Source: SVTX01 sp045585895 (GTDB taxonomy: Bacteria; Bacillota; Clostridia; Oscillospirales; CAG-272). From it: DNA of 64,000 bases. This document shows positions 23,183-30,474 of the stretch, piece by piece. How positions within the stretch are numbered: the stretch's first letter is position 1; each line of letters begins with the position of its first letter. Made by a program: the position numbers and the translations under genes. The notes under the pieces are model-generated. The model did not search any database. It saw only the letters and a list, made by a program, of their open reading frames with translations, and was not told the DNA's origin. The stretch spans positions 1 to 64,000 of the forward strand of contig JAZMZI010000051.1 in NCBI GenBank assembly GCA_045585895.1, in the 5' to 3' direction.

Positions 23183-23345
23183 CCAGAATATACAGGTCTA
23201 CGTCAGAGCTTGCCGTGTCCACCGCCGCCTGTCCGTCCTCGGCGCACACCACTGTATAGCCTTCGCCCGAGAGCAAAAGCGTCAGCACGTCGCGTATTTC
23301 CTTTTAGTCGTCTGCAACAAGAATATATTTTTTCCCGTCTTTCAT
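23183..23345 (-). pseudogene. broken response-regulator receiver domain
   Basis: From ATG the frame reads MKDGKKYILVADD, then a TAA, then KEIRDVLTLLLSGEGYTVVC and AEDGQAAVDTASSDVDLYILD. This is the first half of a CheY-like receiver domain with a stop right after the acidic pocket; similarity ends at the phospho-acceptor strand, so the rest of the gene is deleted. Around it, 22993-23017 and 23346-23467 hold nothing else. Confidence 0.75.
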
Positions 23346-23467
23346 ACGTTTACCTCGAAATTTATCCGTTTATCGTTTTTCAACTTGATTGTATCACAAA
23401 ACCGTCATTTTGGCAACCGATTTTTCAAATATCACCTATCCGATTTACAAGTTATGAGGATAGTAGG

Positions 23468-24103
23468 TCACGCTTCTTCTCCACCGCGGAGCTTGAGATC
23501 GGCAAGACCGCTCTTATGAAGCAATACCGTACCCAAAAGAAGCGTACCCTGTCCGACTACGTTAACGCCCTCGGCTATCCAGTTCATAACCGCTTCGGCA
23601 AAATCCTGACTCGAAAGATATCCCATACCGAGCGAGCAGATAAAGGATATTGCAAAAATCGCTATAAGCCAAGGCTTTTTAAGCTTTACTGACAAAATAC
23701 AGAGCACTACGTCCATGATTCCAAGCCCCGCCACCATAAGTCCTACGAAAACGAAGGTTCCCGAGAATACGGGAGGAACGGTCGCCATAAGTGCGTTCCC
23801 CGACTGCTTATGTATAAGCATAGCAAGAATTCCTATACCCGCAAGCAGAAAACCGATGGATTGAACAGGAAAGAACATATGGTCAAGTGCTTCAAAATTG
23901 CATACACCCGCCGCGTAAAGCAGTTTCCACGTAGCCTTGAGCGCCCCCGCGACAGCAACGTCGATAACGCCTGCCGAGAAAAGCGCAAACGCGCCCTTGC
24001 TCATTTTGTTGTAAAGATCTCGCAGAAGGATCACGGAGGCAATCGCAAAGCAGACGACGGGAATATAATCTACCAATGCCATAGAAACGGAAAAGTCATT
24101 CAT
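23468..24103 (-). CDS. uncharacterised polytopic membrane protein
   Basis: 211 aa with about six hydrophobic segments (for example DYIPVVCFAIASVILLRDLY, IGFLLAGIGILAMLIH, FVFVGLMVAGLGIMDVVLCI). I do not recognise a family. AGGAG precedes the ATG. It is the last gene of the TetR-headed operon, 21 bp after the DUF1295 gene, so it may act in the same membrane redox pathway. Confidence 0.65.
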   Translation of the reverse strand: MNDFSVSMALVDYIPVVCFAIASVILLRDLYNKMSKGAFALFSAGVIDVAVAGALKATWKLLYAAGVCNFEALDHMFFPVQSIGFLLAGIGILAMLIHKQSGNALMATVPPVFSGTFVFVGLMVAGLGIMDVVLCILSVKLKKPWLIAIFAISFICSLGMGYLSSQDFAEAVMNWIAEGVNVVGQGTLLLGTVLLHKSGLADLKLRGGEEA

Positions 24104-24124
24104 ATGCGTTCTCCTAAAGCTTTT

Positions 24125-24937
24125 TTATTTTTTCTTGTTAAGGTGATAGATGGGAAGCAAAGGAATAATTATAGGGGTCTTATCGGCGTAAGTATTGTAC
24201 TCCTCGTTTTCGCCGTAACGAGCCATCTGACGCTTTTCAAGTCTCTGAGCGCCGTTGAACATAATGTAAACGATGCATATATAAGCGAGAACGGCAACGA
24301 TCCACTGACCAACACCCTGATATGCGGTAACGCCGCTTACGAATACGCCCGTCCAGAAAAGGATCTCACCGAGGTAGTTGGGGCAACGGCAGATTCTGTA
24401 AAGCCCTTTAGTTGCGACCATATCGGGGCGAGCCTTCTTCTGCGCTGACTTCTGCTTGTCTGCAATAGACTCAAGAATAAGTCCGAATACTGAAATAACA
24501 AATCCGACTGCGGGAACGATAAAATCGGTAGAACCGTTATCATAACGGAAAAGCATGGGGCTGACCTGAGCTACGTAAAGAACCGAAACGCACACCCATA
24601 TAGTTACGAGAACGAATATCGGCATCTTCTTTTCACCGTTCTTTGCAAGGGTGTCCTTTGCAACGTCGGTCTTCTTGAAGGTAACGTTCTTAAGCTCTCT
24701 TACGAGAAGGAAACCCGAAAGGCGCGCGCCGTACGCAATAAAGAGCGCGGTCTGAACGAGAACTATCCAAAGAGGAGTTGACGAGGGATTGATGAGATAC
24801 ATTACGAGAACGGTAATACCGCCTGCCGCTACCGCAAAGCCGTATCCGATAGAGAGAAAATATACGAACTTATAAAATCCTACGGCACAGGCAACGGCAC
24901 AGACCGCAAGAAGAATTCCTAAAAGTGACCAAGGCAT
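24125..24937 (-). CDS. DUF1295 steroid-5-alpha-reductase-like membrane enzyme
   Basis: 270 aa, about seven membrane segments. The C-terminal half carries the DUF1295/isoprenylcysteine methyltransferase-like signature: TKGLYRICRCPNYLGEILFWTG, then a terminal LEKRQMARYGENEEYNTYADKTP. Related proteins reduce or methylate lipid substrates; the reaction here is unknown. It lies 1 bp from the epimerase gene in the same operon. Confidence 0.82.
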   Translation of the reverse strand: MPWSLLGILLAVCAVACAVGFYKFVYFLSIGYGFAVAAGGITVLVMYLINPSSTPLWIVLVQTALFIAYGARLSGFLLVRELKNVTFKKTDVAKDTLAKNGEKKMPIFVLVTIWVCVSVLYVAQVSPMLFRYDNGSTDFIVPAVGFVISVFGLILESIADKQKSAQKKARPDMVATKGLYRICRCPNYLGEILFWTGVFVSGVTAYQGVGQWIVAVLAYICIVYIMFNGAQRLEKRQMARYGENEEYNTYADKTPIIIPLLPIYHLNKKK

Positions 24938-24938
24938 A

Positions 24939-25805
24939 TCAGTTGTTCTCCTTTCCGAAGTATGACTTTATGTATTCGCCGAAGCTCTTTTCTCCGACTA
25001 TGGTATCGCCCACAAGGTCGTGAGAAAGGGTCCACTTGGAGAACAGAATAATGTCGTGCTTTCCTGCCTTCTTGATCTTGGGAAGGTTGGCAAGAACGCC
25101 AAAGAGCCACATAGGTGCCCACTTGATCTTAAGGGGCTTCTCTGCCGCGTCGAAGCACATCTTTGCCATTTCCTCGTAGGTGTAGGTCTCCTTACCGCCA
25201 ACGTTATAGGTTGCGTTAGTATCGTTCATATGATCAACTATGAACTGTGCGAAATCGGGACAATCGACCACGTTTGCCTTTACACCGCCAAAGCCTTTGA
25301 GGAGCTGCATCTCACCCTTATCTACGTAGGGCTTGAACACCTTTGCAATATCATAAAAATATCCGGTGGGACGGTAGATTACCCAGTCCATAGCCTCTTT
25401 CTTGATCTCTTCCTCAACAAGATACTTTGCGTGAAGCATGGGAACCTTCTCTGCTCCCTTTTCGTCACAGGAAATAACCGAAATGTAGTTAAATTTCTTA
25501 ACTCCTGCCGCCTTTGCCTCGGCATAAAGGTTCATGTTACCCTTATAATCGATATCGTAAGACGTTACCTTGGTGGATGCGCCCGTAAGTCCTACGGTAG
25601 TGATAACCACGTCAGCACCGTCGCAAAGTCCCTTCATGGTCTCGGGATCGGTAGCGTCGATAGCCTTGAAGGTGTATTTTCCTTCACAACCCTCTACCGC
25701 CGTCTCACGAAGGTCTGCGGCTATGACCTCGTGGTCAGCCGCGCAAAGACATTTGAGAATTTCTGCGCCAAGATTTCCAAAAGCGCCTGCAAGTACAACT
25801 TTCAT
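24939..25805 (-). CDS. NAD(P)-dependent epimerase/NmrA-like oxidoreductase
   Basis: 288 aa Rossmann-fold protein. VVLAGAFGNLGAEILKCL is the nucleotide-binding turn, IDATDPETMKGLCDGADVVITTVG follows, and YISVISCDEKG with HAKYLVEEEI occupies the place of the SDR active site. It resembles extended atypical SDR/NAD(P)H-binding proteins acting on quinones or steroids. Its place between a flavin-reductase-like protein and a DUF1295 enzyme suggests one redox pathway on a lipid-like substrate (inference). Confidence 0.83.
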   Translation of the reverse strand: MKVVLAGAFGNLGAEILKCLCAADHEVIAADLRETAVEGCEGKYTFKAIDATDPETMKGLCDGADVVITTVGLTGASTKVTSYDIDYKGNMNLYAEAKAAGVKKFNYISVISCDEKGAEKVPMLHAKYLVEEEIKKEAMDWVIYRPTGYFYDIAKVFKPYVDKGEMQLLKGFGGVKANVVDCPDFAQFIVDHMNDTNATYNVGGKETYTYEEMAKMCFDAAEKPLKIKWAPMWLFGVLANLPKIKKAGKHDIILFSKWTLSHDLVGDTIVGEKSFGEYIKSYFGKENN

Positions 25806-25828
25806 TTTGAATCTTCTCCTTTTATGTA

Positions 25829-26755
25829 TTACTTTTTATTCTTTTCTTTGGAACGCTTGTCATTTATGATTGCCATATGCTCTGCGGTGATAAGGGTAAC
25901 GCCGTTTTCCTTCGCCCACGAAACGCATCCCTTAAGCACGACCGAGAGGAATACTCTCGGAACTCCGAGGATAGTCATAAGCGCGTCGTCGGTGAATTTT
26001 ACGGTGTCGTCCACGCGGTCTGCGGCGTAGCGAACGGATTCGAGAGACGCCTGACGCATCTGAAGAAGCTCGGCTCTCATTTTCGTCTTTCTGTGGAACC
26101 AGAAATTCTTACTGTCTCTATAACCGTAATCAACGGGAAGCGCGGGAAAATCCTTGGCTCTTACACCGTTGATAATAGCGTCGCTGTACTTCTTCTTCAT
26201 AAGGATCTTGTCGATCTTAAGGATAAAGTGCGCGCCGAACTTGCTTGTGATTCCGTTGAAATCGTTGTAGGGCCCCTCGTATCCGTTAAGCTCTCCCGCC
26301 GCGAACTTATCCGCGCCCTCAAGCTCACGAACCCAAGTACACTCAATTGCCTCGATCGCATCGGTCAAAACCATAGGTCTTTTTTCACCCGTTTCTTCCT
26401 CGATCATACTCTTTTCAAGCTTGAAGTTGCACTTGGGCATCTTCTCCTCGGGCTTGTCGCCGGGCCATGAAAGCTTGACCGCTTCCTTGAAGGTGGCGGG
26501 CTTGTCATCGATGAAGTTAAGGGTGCATTTTCCGTTGCGGAGAATGTTCTGGGCGGTATTGGAGGAGTTACGGCAACACAAAAGCATTGCGTAGTAATCC
26601 TTACCCGCTACGTAGTAGGGCTGGACCAGCGAATAGGGTCCGAGGGTGGTCTTTCCATCCTCGCAAAGAGTGGAAATGATGACCGTGGGCATCGGGAAAA
26701 ACAGGGACGTCTGATAGAAGTTATCCACGATGCGAAGATTTTCAAAGCTGCTCAT
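25829..26755 (-). CDS. flavin reductase-like protein fused to a PCP_red-like tail
   Basis: 308 aa. Residues about 10-210 form a flavin reductase-like FMN-binding domain (FPMPTVIISTLCEDGKTTLGPYS; CRNSSNTAQNILRNGKCTLNF). The C-terminal ~60 residues (FTDDALMTILGVPRVFLSVVLKGCVSWAKENGVTLIT) resemble the short proto-chlorophyllide-reductase-like (PCP_red) domain found at the end of various redox proteins. Substrate unknown. AAGGAG precedes the ATG, 22 bp after tetR. Confidence 0.78.
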   Translation of the reverse strand: MSSFENLRIVDNFYQTSLFFPMPTVIISTLCEDGKTTLGPYSLVQPYYVAGKDYYAMLLCCRNSSNTAQNILRNGKCTLNFIDDKPATFKEAVKLSWPGDKPEEKMPKCNFKLEKSMIEEETGEKRPMVLTDAIEAIECTWVRELEGADKFAAGELNGYEGPYNDFNGITSKFGAHFILKIDKILMKKKYSDAIINGVRAKDFPALPVDYGYRDSKNFWFHRKTKMRAELLQMRQASLESVRYAADRVDDTVKFTDDALMTILGVPRVFLSVVLKGCVSWAKENGVTLITAEHMAIINDKRSKEKNKK

Positions 26756-26777
26756 TTTAAGTCTCCTTTATGTAATA

Positions 26778-27302
26778 TTATTTTTTTAACATCTTTTCAA
26801 ACAACGGATAGACCGTTTCAAAATCAGCGCTTTCCATAGACCATGATATAAGCGCCTCGGAAATGAATTCTGCCGTAAATCTCGGTTCTTCTACCCTTTT
26901 CAGCTCGCATAACGGCAGGATAAAATCCGCGATCTGAGCGCGAAGCATTTTATGCCGTGAGGAATAGCCCGTGGGCATAAGCTTTTCCGCATCGGGGTCG
27001 GAAAACAGCTCTTTGTTTTCATCGGCAAAGGCTATAAGCAGATCGTATATTCCTTTTAAGAGAGTTTTGGGTTCGTCGGCGGGAAGGCAAGCCATAGCGT
27101 TAAGATAGGTCTTCCAATCTTCAAAAACAAAGGTCGCAACCAGCATTTCCTTTGATTCGAAATAATTATATACTGTTCCAACACCCACGCCGCACGCGTT
27201 TGCGACCGAACGAACGGTGGTTTTTGCATACCCCTGCTCCGCTATCTGCTTTTTCGCCTCGGCAAGGAGCTGCTCTCGCAGATTTTCAATGATCTTCGGC
27301 AT
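26778..27302 (-). CDS. TetR family transcriptional regulator
   Basis: 174 aa. The N-terminal helix-turn-helix reads TTVRSVANACGVGVGTVYNYFESKEML. The C-terminal helical part binds an unknown ligand. It begins immediately after the alpha/beta hydrolase stop and precedes the redox genes, so it most likely controls the whole unit through the palindrome at 28071. Confidence 0.93.
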   Translation of the reverse strand: MPKIIENLREQLLAEAKKQIAEQGYAKTTVRSVANACGVGVGTVYNYFESKEMLVATFVFEDWKTYLNAMACLPADEPKTLLKGIYDLLIAFADENKELFSDPDAEKLMPTGYSSRHKMLRAQIADFILPLCELKRVEEPRFTAEFISEALISWSMESADFETVYPLFEKMLKK

Positions 27303-28052
27303 TTAATTATCCTCGTTTAACATAAATTCGCTTATATATTCAGCGGTTTTGCATATCTGTTCTTCAACGCCGATTGCAGGCTCTCCGTCGCCGTCCTGCT
27401 TGCCGTACATTCCGAAATAAGCATGACATCCGCCCTCTATGATGATCTCCGTAAAAGTCTTGGGAAGATTTGATTTGCAATCGTCATACTTTTCGCGGTT
27501 CATTACCCCGTCCTCGCTTCCAAAGACCGAAAGCACGTCAATTTCCGTGTCGGAAAGGTCAGCGGTTGAATAAGAACCAAGCAAAACGAGCCCTTCAAAA
27601 TCCTCATTGGTTTTTTGGGCGTAGGACGCCGCCATTGATCCGCCAAGCGAGTGTCCGCCAATATACCAACGCTCAACTTCGGGAAAAAGACCGCAAACAC
27701 CGTCTGCCGCGTTCATATCAAGAACCGCAAGATTGAACGGCATTTTTACAAGTACGCAAAGCGCTCCATCTGACGCGATCTGACGCATAAGAGGCTCGTA
27801 AGCAGTATATTCCACTTTACCGCCCGGATAGAAGATAAATCCGACCTCCGAATCGCTATCCCCATATGCTATCATTCCGTCGGATATCACGGTCTCCGCA
27901 ACGTCAACGTTCACGGAAAAGGCTTCTATACTCGGGGTATCCGCTCTGTAATAGTCCGAAACGTAGAGCGCGACACCGCCAAAGGTCACGGCAAAGACCG
28001 CAACGACCGAAGCGGCGATAATTATTACTTTTTTATTAAATACTTTTTTCAA
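27303..28052 (-). CDS. membrane-anchored alpha/beta hydrolase
   Basis: About 249 aa. A basic N-terminus and a hydrophobic segment (VIIIAASVVAVFAVTFGGVALYV) anchor it. GHSLGGSMAASYAQ holds the nucleophile Ser, and SVFGSEDGVM and GGCHAYFG give the likely Asp and His. A TTG start with GGAG 9 nt upstream is preferred; another TTG three codons earlier touches the GGAG. First gene of the TetR operon. Confidence 0.82.
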   Translation of the reverse strand: MKKVFNKKVIIIAASVVAVFAVTFGGVALYVSDYYRADTPSIEAFSVNVDVAETVISDGMIAYGDSDSEVGFIFYPGGKVEYTAYEPLMRQIASDGALCVLVKMPFNLAVLDMNAADGVCGLFPEVERWYIGGHSLGGSMAASYAQKTNEDFEGLVLLGSYSTADLSDTEIDVLSVFGSEDGVMNREKYDDCKSNLPKTFTEIIIEGGCHAYFGMYGKQDGDGEPAIGVEEQICKTAEYISEFMLNEDN

Positions 28053-28070
28053 ACTACTCAACTCCGTTTA

Positions 28071-28117
28071 TGAACTCGTTCATTTAATATTATACTTATT
28101 CTTTTATCCGTTGTCAA
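28071..28117 (-). promoter_or_regulatory. promoter and TetR-type operator
   Basis: Minus strand TTGACA (28112-28117), 17 bp, TATAAT (28089-28094). The palindrome TGAAC-TC-GTTCA lies at 28071-28082, just past the expected transcription start, where a TetR repressor would block transcription. Confidence 0.75.
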
Positions 28118-28191
28118 GCCAAAAACGACAAATAACGACCGAATTACTTATACCAATTGATTATATTTGCATTATCAATATTGATATAACG

Positions 28192-28225
28192 AAAAACGGC
28201 TCCGCTCTAAAGCAAAGCCGTTTTT
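28192..28225 (-). terminator. terminator of the nitroreductase gene
   Basis: AAAAACGGCT/AGCCGTTTTT with a 14-nt loop, T tract on both strands; overlaps the end of the nitroreductase frame region and stops its transcription. Confidence 0.75.
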
Positions 28226-28227
28226 CA

Positions 28228-28758
28228 TCATTCTATTATACTTACCAATCCGTCAAGCTCCTTACGCTTCTTCGCGCGAAGCTTATCGTCGGCTTTGGCG
28301 TATCCGAGAGCGACGACGAGGCGCACAGTTCCGTCAAGCGAGCATATCTTCCGTATCTCTCCGTCGTCAAACCAGCCGAGGATGCAAGTGCCAAGCCCCT
28401 GAGCAGTCGCCTCGGCGGTGATATACGCGGCAACGATACCGATATCGATGGAACGGTAGTCGTTCTTTTTGACCTTTGCTCCAAGCGCCGCCGACGCAAC
28501 GTAAGGCATTTCGGATATTACCAGCATAACGGGCGCGTCGCTTGCAAATTTATTCATCCCCATTCCCTGCGTAGCCTTTGCCACCTTTTTGGCGGCTTCT
28601 CCCTTACATACCGTTATATGATAAGGCTGACCGTTACAGGCGGAAGGAGAGAGCCTTGCCGACTCCAAAACCGAGTTAAGCTTTTCTTGCTCTACCTCTC
28701 GCGAGGGGTCGTAGCTGCGGCAGGACTGTCTGTTCTCTGCGATCTCCGTAAAATTCAT
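28228..28758 (-). CDS. nitroreductase family protein
   Basis: About 176 aa FMN-dependent oxidoreductase. FTEIAENRQSCRSYDP, SPSACNGQPYHITVC (FMN contact) and AAYITAEATAQGLGTCILGWFD are family hallmarks. Reduces nitro compounds, quinones or enoates with NAD(P)H; substrate unknown. GAGGTG precedes the chosen ATG; the upstream 19 codons in frame lack a ribosome site. Transcribed alone. Confidence 0.9.
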   Translation of the reverse strand: MNFTEIAENRQSCRSYDPSREVEQEKLNSVLESARLSPSACNGQPYHITVCKGEAAKKVAKATQGMGMNKFASDAPVMLVISEMPYVASAALGAKVKKNDYRSIDIGIVAAYITAEATAQGLGTCILGWFDDGEIRKICSLDGTVRLVVALGYAKADDKLRAKKRKELDGLVSIIE

Positions 28759-28786
28759 AATACACCTCAAAAGCTTATTTTTTCTT

Positions 28787-28815
28787 ATTATATCACAAAA
28801 TCGGCGATTTTTCAA
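28787..28815 (-). promoter_or_regulatory. promoter of nitroreductase gene
   Basis: Minus strand TTGAAA (28810-28815), 17 bp, TATAAT (28787-28792), about 28 bp before the start codon. Confidence 0.75.
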
Positions 28816-28886
28816 CGCCGCTTGCGATTTCGGTTAAATTTTTTCGTCAAAACACGGTTTCTTTCGAGAAATTTTTCTAATAATTA

Positions 28887-28915
28887 TTGACTTTATTTGC
28901 ATTTCATGCTATCAT
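28887..28915 (+). promoter_or_regulatory. promoter of DUF308 gene
   Basis: TTGACT (28887-28892), 17 bp, TATCAT (28910-28915), 36 bp before the start codon. Confidence 0.7.
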
Positions 28916-28951
28916 ATTAATAAAGAATTTTAATCCAAAAGGAGATCTTTT

Positions 28952-29416
28952 ATGGCAAAGAAAAAGCTTTTTGACACCAATCTTTTCTCCGCTATCATCT
29001 ACGTGGCTCTCGGTCTGCTTCTCATCATTTTCCCCGGTGAAGCGCTCAATTGGGCTATGACCCTCGGCGGAATCTTCTTCTTGATCTTCGGTATTCTCGA
29101 GCTTGTCAAGAAGAATTGGTTTGGCGGCGCCGTCAGCATCATCATCGGAATCGTCATTCTCGTTCTCGGCTGGACGCTGGTTTGGCTGGTTCTTCTGGTT
29201 CTCGGAATCCTCGTTGCTATCAAGGGTATTATCGCTCTTATCGACGCGCTTAAGAAGAAAAAGAAGAACACTCTTTCCATCGTTTTTGCCGTCCTTACCA
29301 TCGTCGTAGGTATCGTCCTCGCTTTCGGTAACGCTCTTACCATCTTGACCATCATCGCAGGCGTCCTTCTCGTCGTAAACGGAATTCTCGGACTCCTCTC
29401 TGCCTTCAAAAAGTAA
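28952..29416 (+). CDS. DUF308 membrane protein
   Basis: 154 aa, almost entirely hydrophobic, with six membrane segments arranged as a repeat of GxxxIIxGIxxLxxGxxxL units (YVALGLLLIIFPGEALNWAMTL; IVFAVLTIVVGIVLAFG). This is the DUF308/HdeD-like pattern, function unclear (acid resistance in some relatives). AAAGGAG precedes the ATG; single gene. Confidence 0.83.
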   Translation: MAKKKLFDTNLFSAIIYVALGLLLIIFPGEALNWAMTLGGIFFLIFGILELVKKNWFGGAVSIIIGIVILVLGWTLVWLVLLVLGILVAIKGIIALIDALKKKKKNTLSIVFAVLTIVVGIVLAFGNALTILTIIAGVLLVVNGILGLLSAFKK

Positions 29417-29543
29417 GATCGATTTAATGTCTCGCCGATAAACCGACGAAATTTCAGAGTTAAAAAGGTTGCTTCGTAAGGGACTGTACTCTTAAGGACA
29501 GTTTTTTGAATTGAATAGAATACATTATCTACCGACAGAAAAA

Positions 29544-29580
29544 GGACAGAGAGTGCCAAAGCATTCTCTGTCCTCTTTTC
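29544..29580 (+). terminator. terminator downstream of DUF308 gene
   Basis: GGACAGAGAGTGC/GCATTCTCTGTCC (one G-U pair) with loop CAAA, followed by a T-rich run. A second, shorter hairpin ACTGT/ACAGT with a T tract lies nearer the gene around 29485-29510. Confidence 0.75.
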
Positions 29581-30064
29581 TTGACAAGCACTGCATTTGT
29601 AGACACAAATGCGTATGGTGAATTTACAACTACGTTCCCGAAGAATAATTCGTTTCCCTGCCCCTCTCGGCACAAACCGAAAGGGGCATTTTGCGTCGTT
29701 GGGCATTATAAGTTTTTTGGAGAATTAAAAAATCAAACAAATAGGTGCATCCTCATCCACCGCGGAGCGGTCATCGGTCGCCCGTTCGTCGGTTTTAAAT
29801 CGTTCCTCACGGGACGTCGAGGCAGGCATAGCCGTATAGAGACGTCCCCACGACCGCGGAATCGTTTAAAGTCCTTTTACGGTAAGGGATTGGTGAACGT
29901 TCAAACGTAGGGGAGGGGCTCCTCCCGTTAACATTATTATTGAACGTTCGCCACCGCGGGCGGCAATGACCGCCCCTACGGTTATCCCAAATCCAATTTA
30001 AAATTTATAAAAATTCATTTTTCAAAAAATGTCAATACTTTTGAATATTTTTTCAAAAAACCTA
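29581..30064. repeat. intergenic region with G+C-rich palindromic repeat-like sequence
   Basis: No convincing gene. A hairpin TGCCCCTCTCGG/CCGAAAGGGGCA with short T tract lies at 29659-29692. From about 29730 to 29992 the base composition changes to GC-rich, with TGAACGTTC at 29890 and 29941 and CGGGCGG-CAAT-GACCGCCC near 29959-29977. This resembles dispersed intergenic repeats common in gut Clostridia (recalled, not checked). A short open frame here has no ribosome site. Confidence 0.45.
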
Positions 30065-30093
30065 TTGACAAATAAGCAAAACGGGAGTATAAT
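30065..30093 (+). promoter_or_regulatory. promoter P1 of the aromatic leader/attenuator
   Basis: TTGACA (30065-30070), 17 bp, TATAAT (30088-30093), 31 bp before the leader-peptide ATG. Confidence 0.9.
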
Positions 30094-30124
30094 GTGTAAC
30101 ATAATTCACGAAAGGAGAGCAGAA

Positions 30125-30208
30125 ATGTTCGCATACGAGTATTTTTATTACTTTTATTATTTTGGCAAGGGCTGCCCGTCTTTTGTGGAGAGTGAGTTTC
30201 GATATTGA
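30125..30208 (+). CDS. Phe/Tyr-rich leader peptide
   Basis: 27 codons starting MFAYEYFYYFYYFGKGC and ending SEFRY-stop, with AAAGGAG 8 nt before the ATG. Thirteen residues are Phe or Tyr (6 F, 7 Y), including eight in a row (YFYYFYYF). This is the hallmark of a ribosome-mediated attenuator such as E. coli pheA or pheST leaders. The stop codon lies at a small hairpin (TGAGTTTC/GAAGCTCA, 30193-30214) and a terminator follows. Aromatic-tRNA shortage would stall the ribosome within the run. The peptide itself probably has no function. Confidence 0.88.
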   Translation: MFAYEYFYYFYYFGKGCPSFVESEFRY

Positions 30209-30237
30209 AGCTCAGGTGGAAACAAAAATACGGTCGG

Positions 30238-30287
30238 TCCGCATTCGTCGTGCAAGGCACATCGAAAATGCGGATTTTTTGTTTTTT
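30238..30287 (+). terminator. attenuator terminator
   Basis: TCCGCATT (30238-30245) pairs with AATGCGGA (30267-30274), with an inner GTGC-AAG-GCAC stem, then a T tract. TGTGGA at 30184-30189, inside the leader frame downstream of the aromatic run, can pair with TCCGCA (one G-U) as a competing antiterminator; a ribosome reaching the stop would cover it. Pairings were found by eye, not by folding. Confidence 0.75.
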
Positions 30288-30393
30288 TAACGCAAAAAAA
30301 CAAGCCTTATAAAACACAAGAGCTTCACGCCGAAAAAAAACGGCAAAAAAAGTGAAAAAAGCTTAAAAAAGCTTAAAAAAAGTCAATTATTCA

Positions 30394-30422
30394 TTGACAA
30401 ATATATGATTATATGATATAAT
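30394..30422 (+). promoter_or_regulatory. promoter P2 directly upstream of the symporter gene
   Basis: TTGACA (30394-30399), 17 bp, TATAAT (30417-30422). It lies beyond the attenuator, so transcripts from it escape attenuation. Between terminator and P2 (30290-30390) are A-rich GCTTAAAAAA repeats and a small GCCG/CGGC hairpin. Confidence 0.85.
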
Positions 30423-30474
30423 ACTTCTATTGTTTTTTTATAAAGCAATACGCAGAGACACGAAGGAGACCAAC

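Noticed and set aside
25020..26030. Plus-strand open frame of 336 codons
   Set aside because: Antisense to the epimerase and flavin-reductase genes, with no family motifs or ribosome site.
29581..29910. Plus-strand frame of 109 codons
   Set aside because: Lies in palindromic intergenic sequence, no ribosome site, no motif.
30125..30290. T-box riboswitch
   Set aside because: No specifier loop or T-box consensus seen; the aromatic leader peptide explains the structure better.
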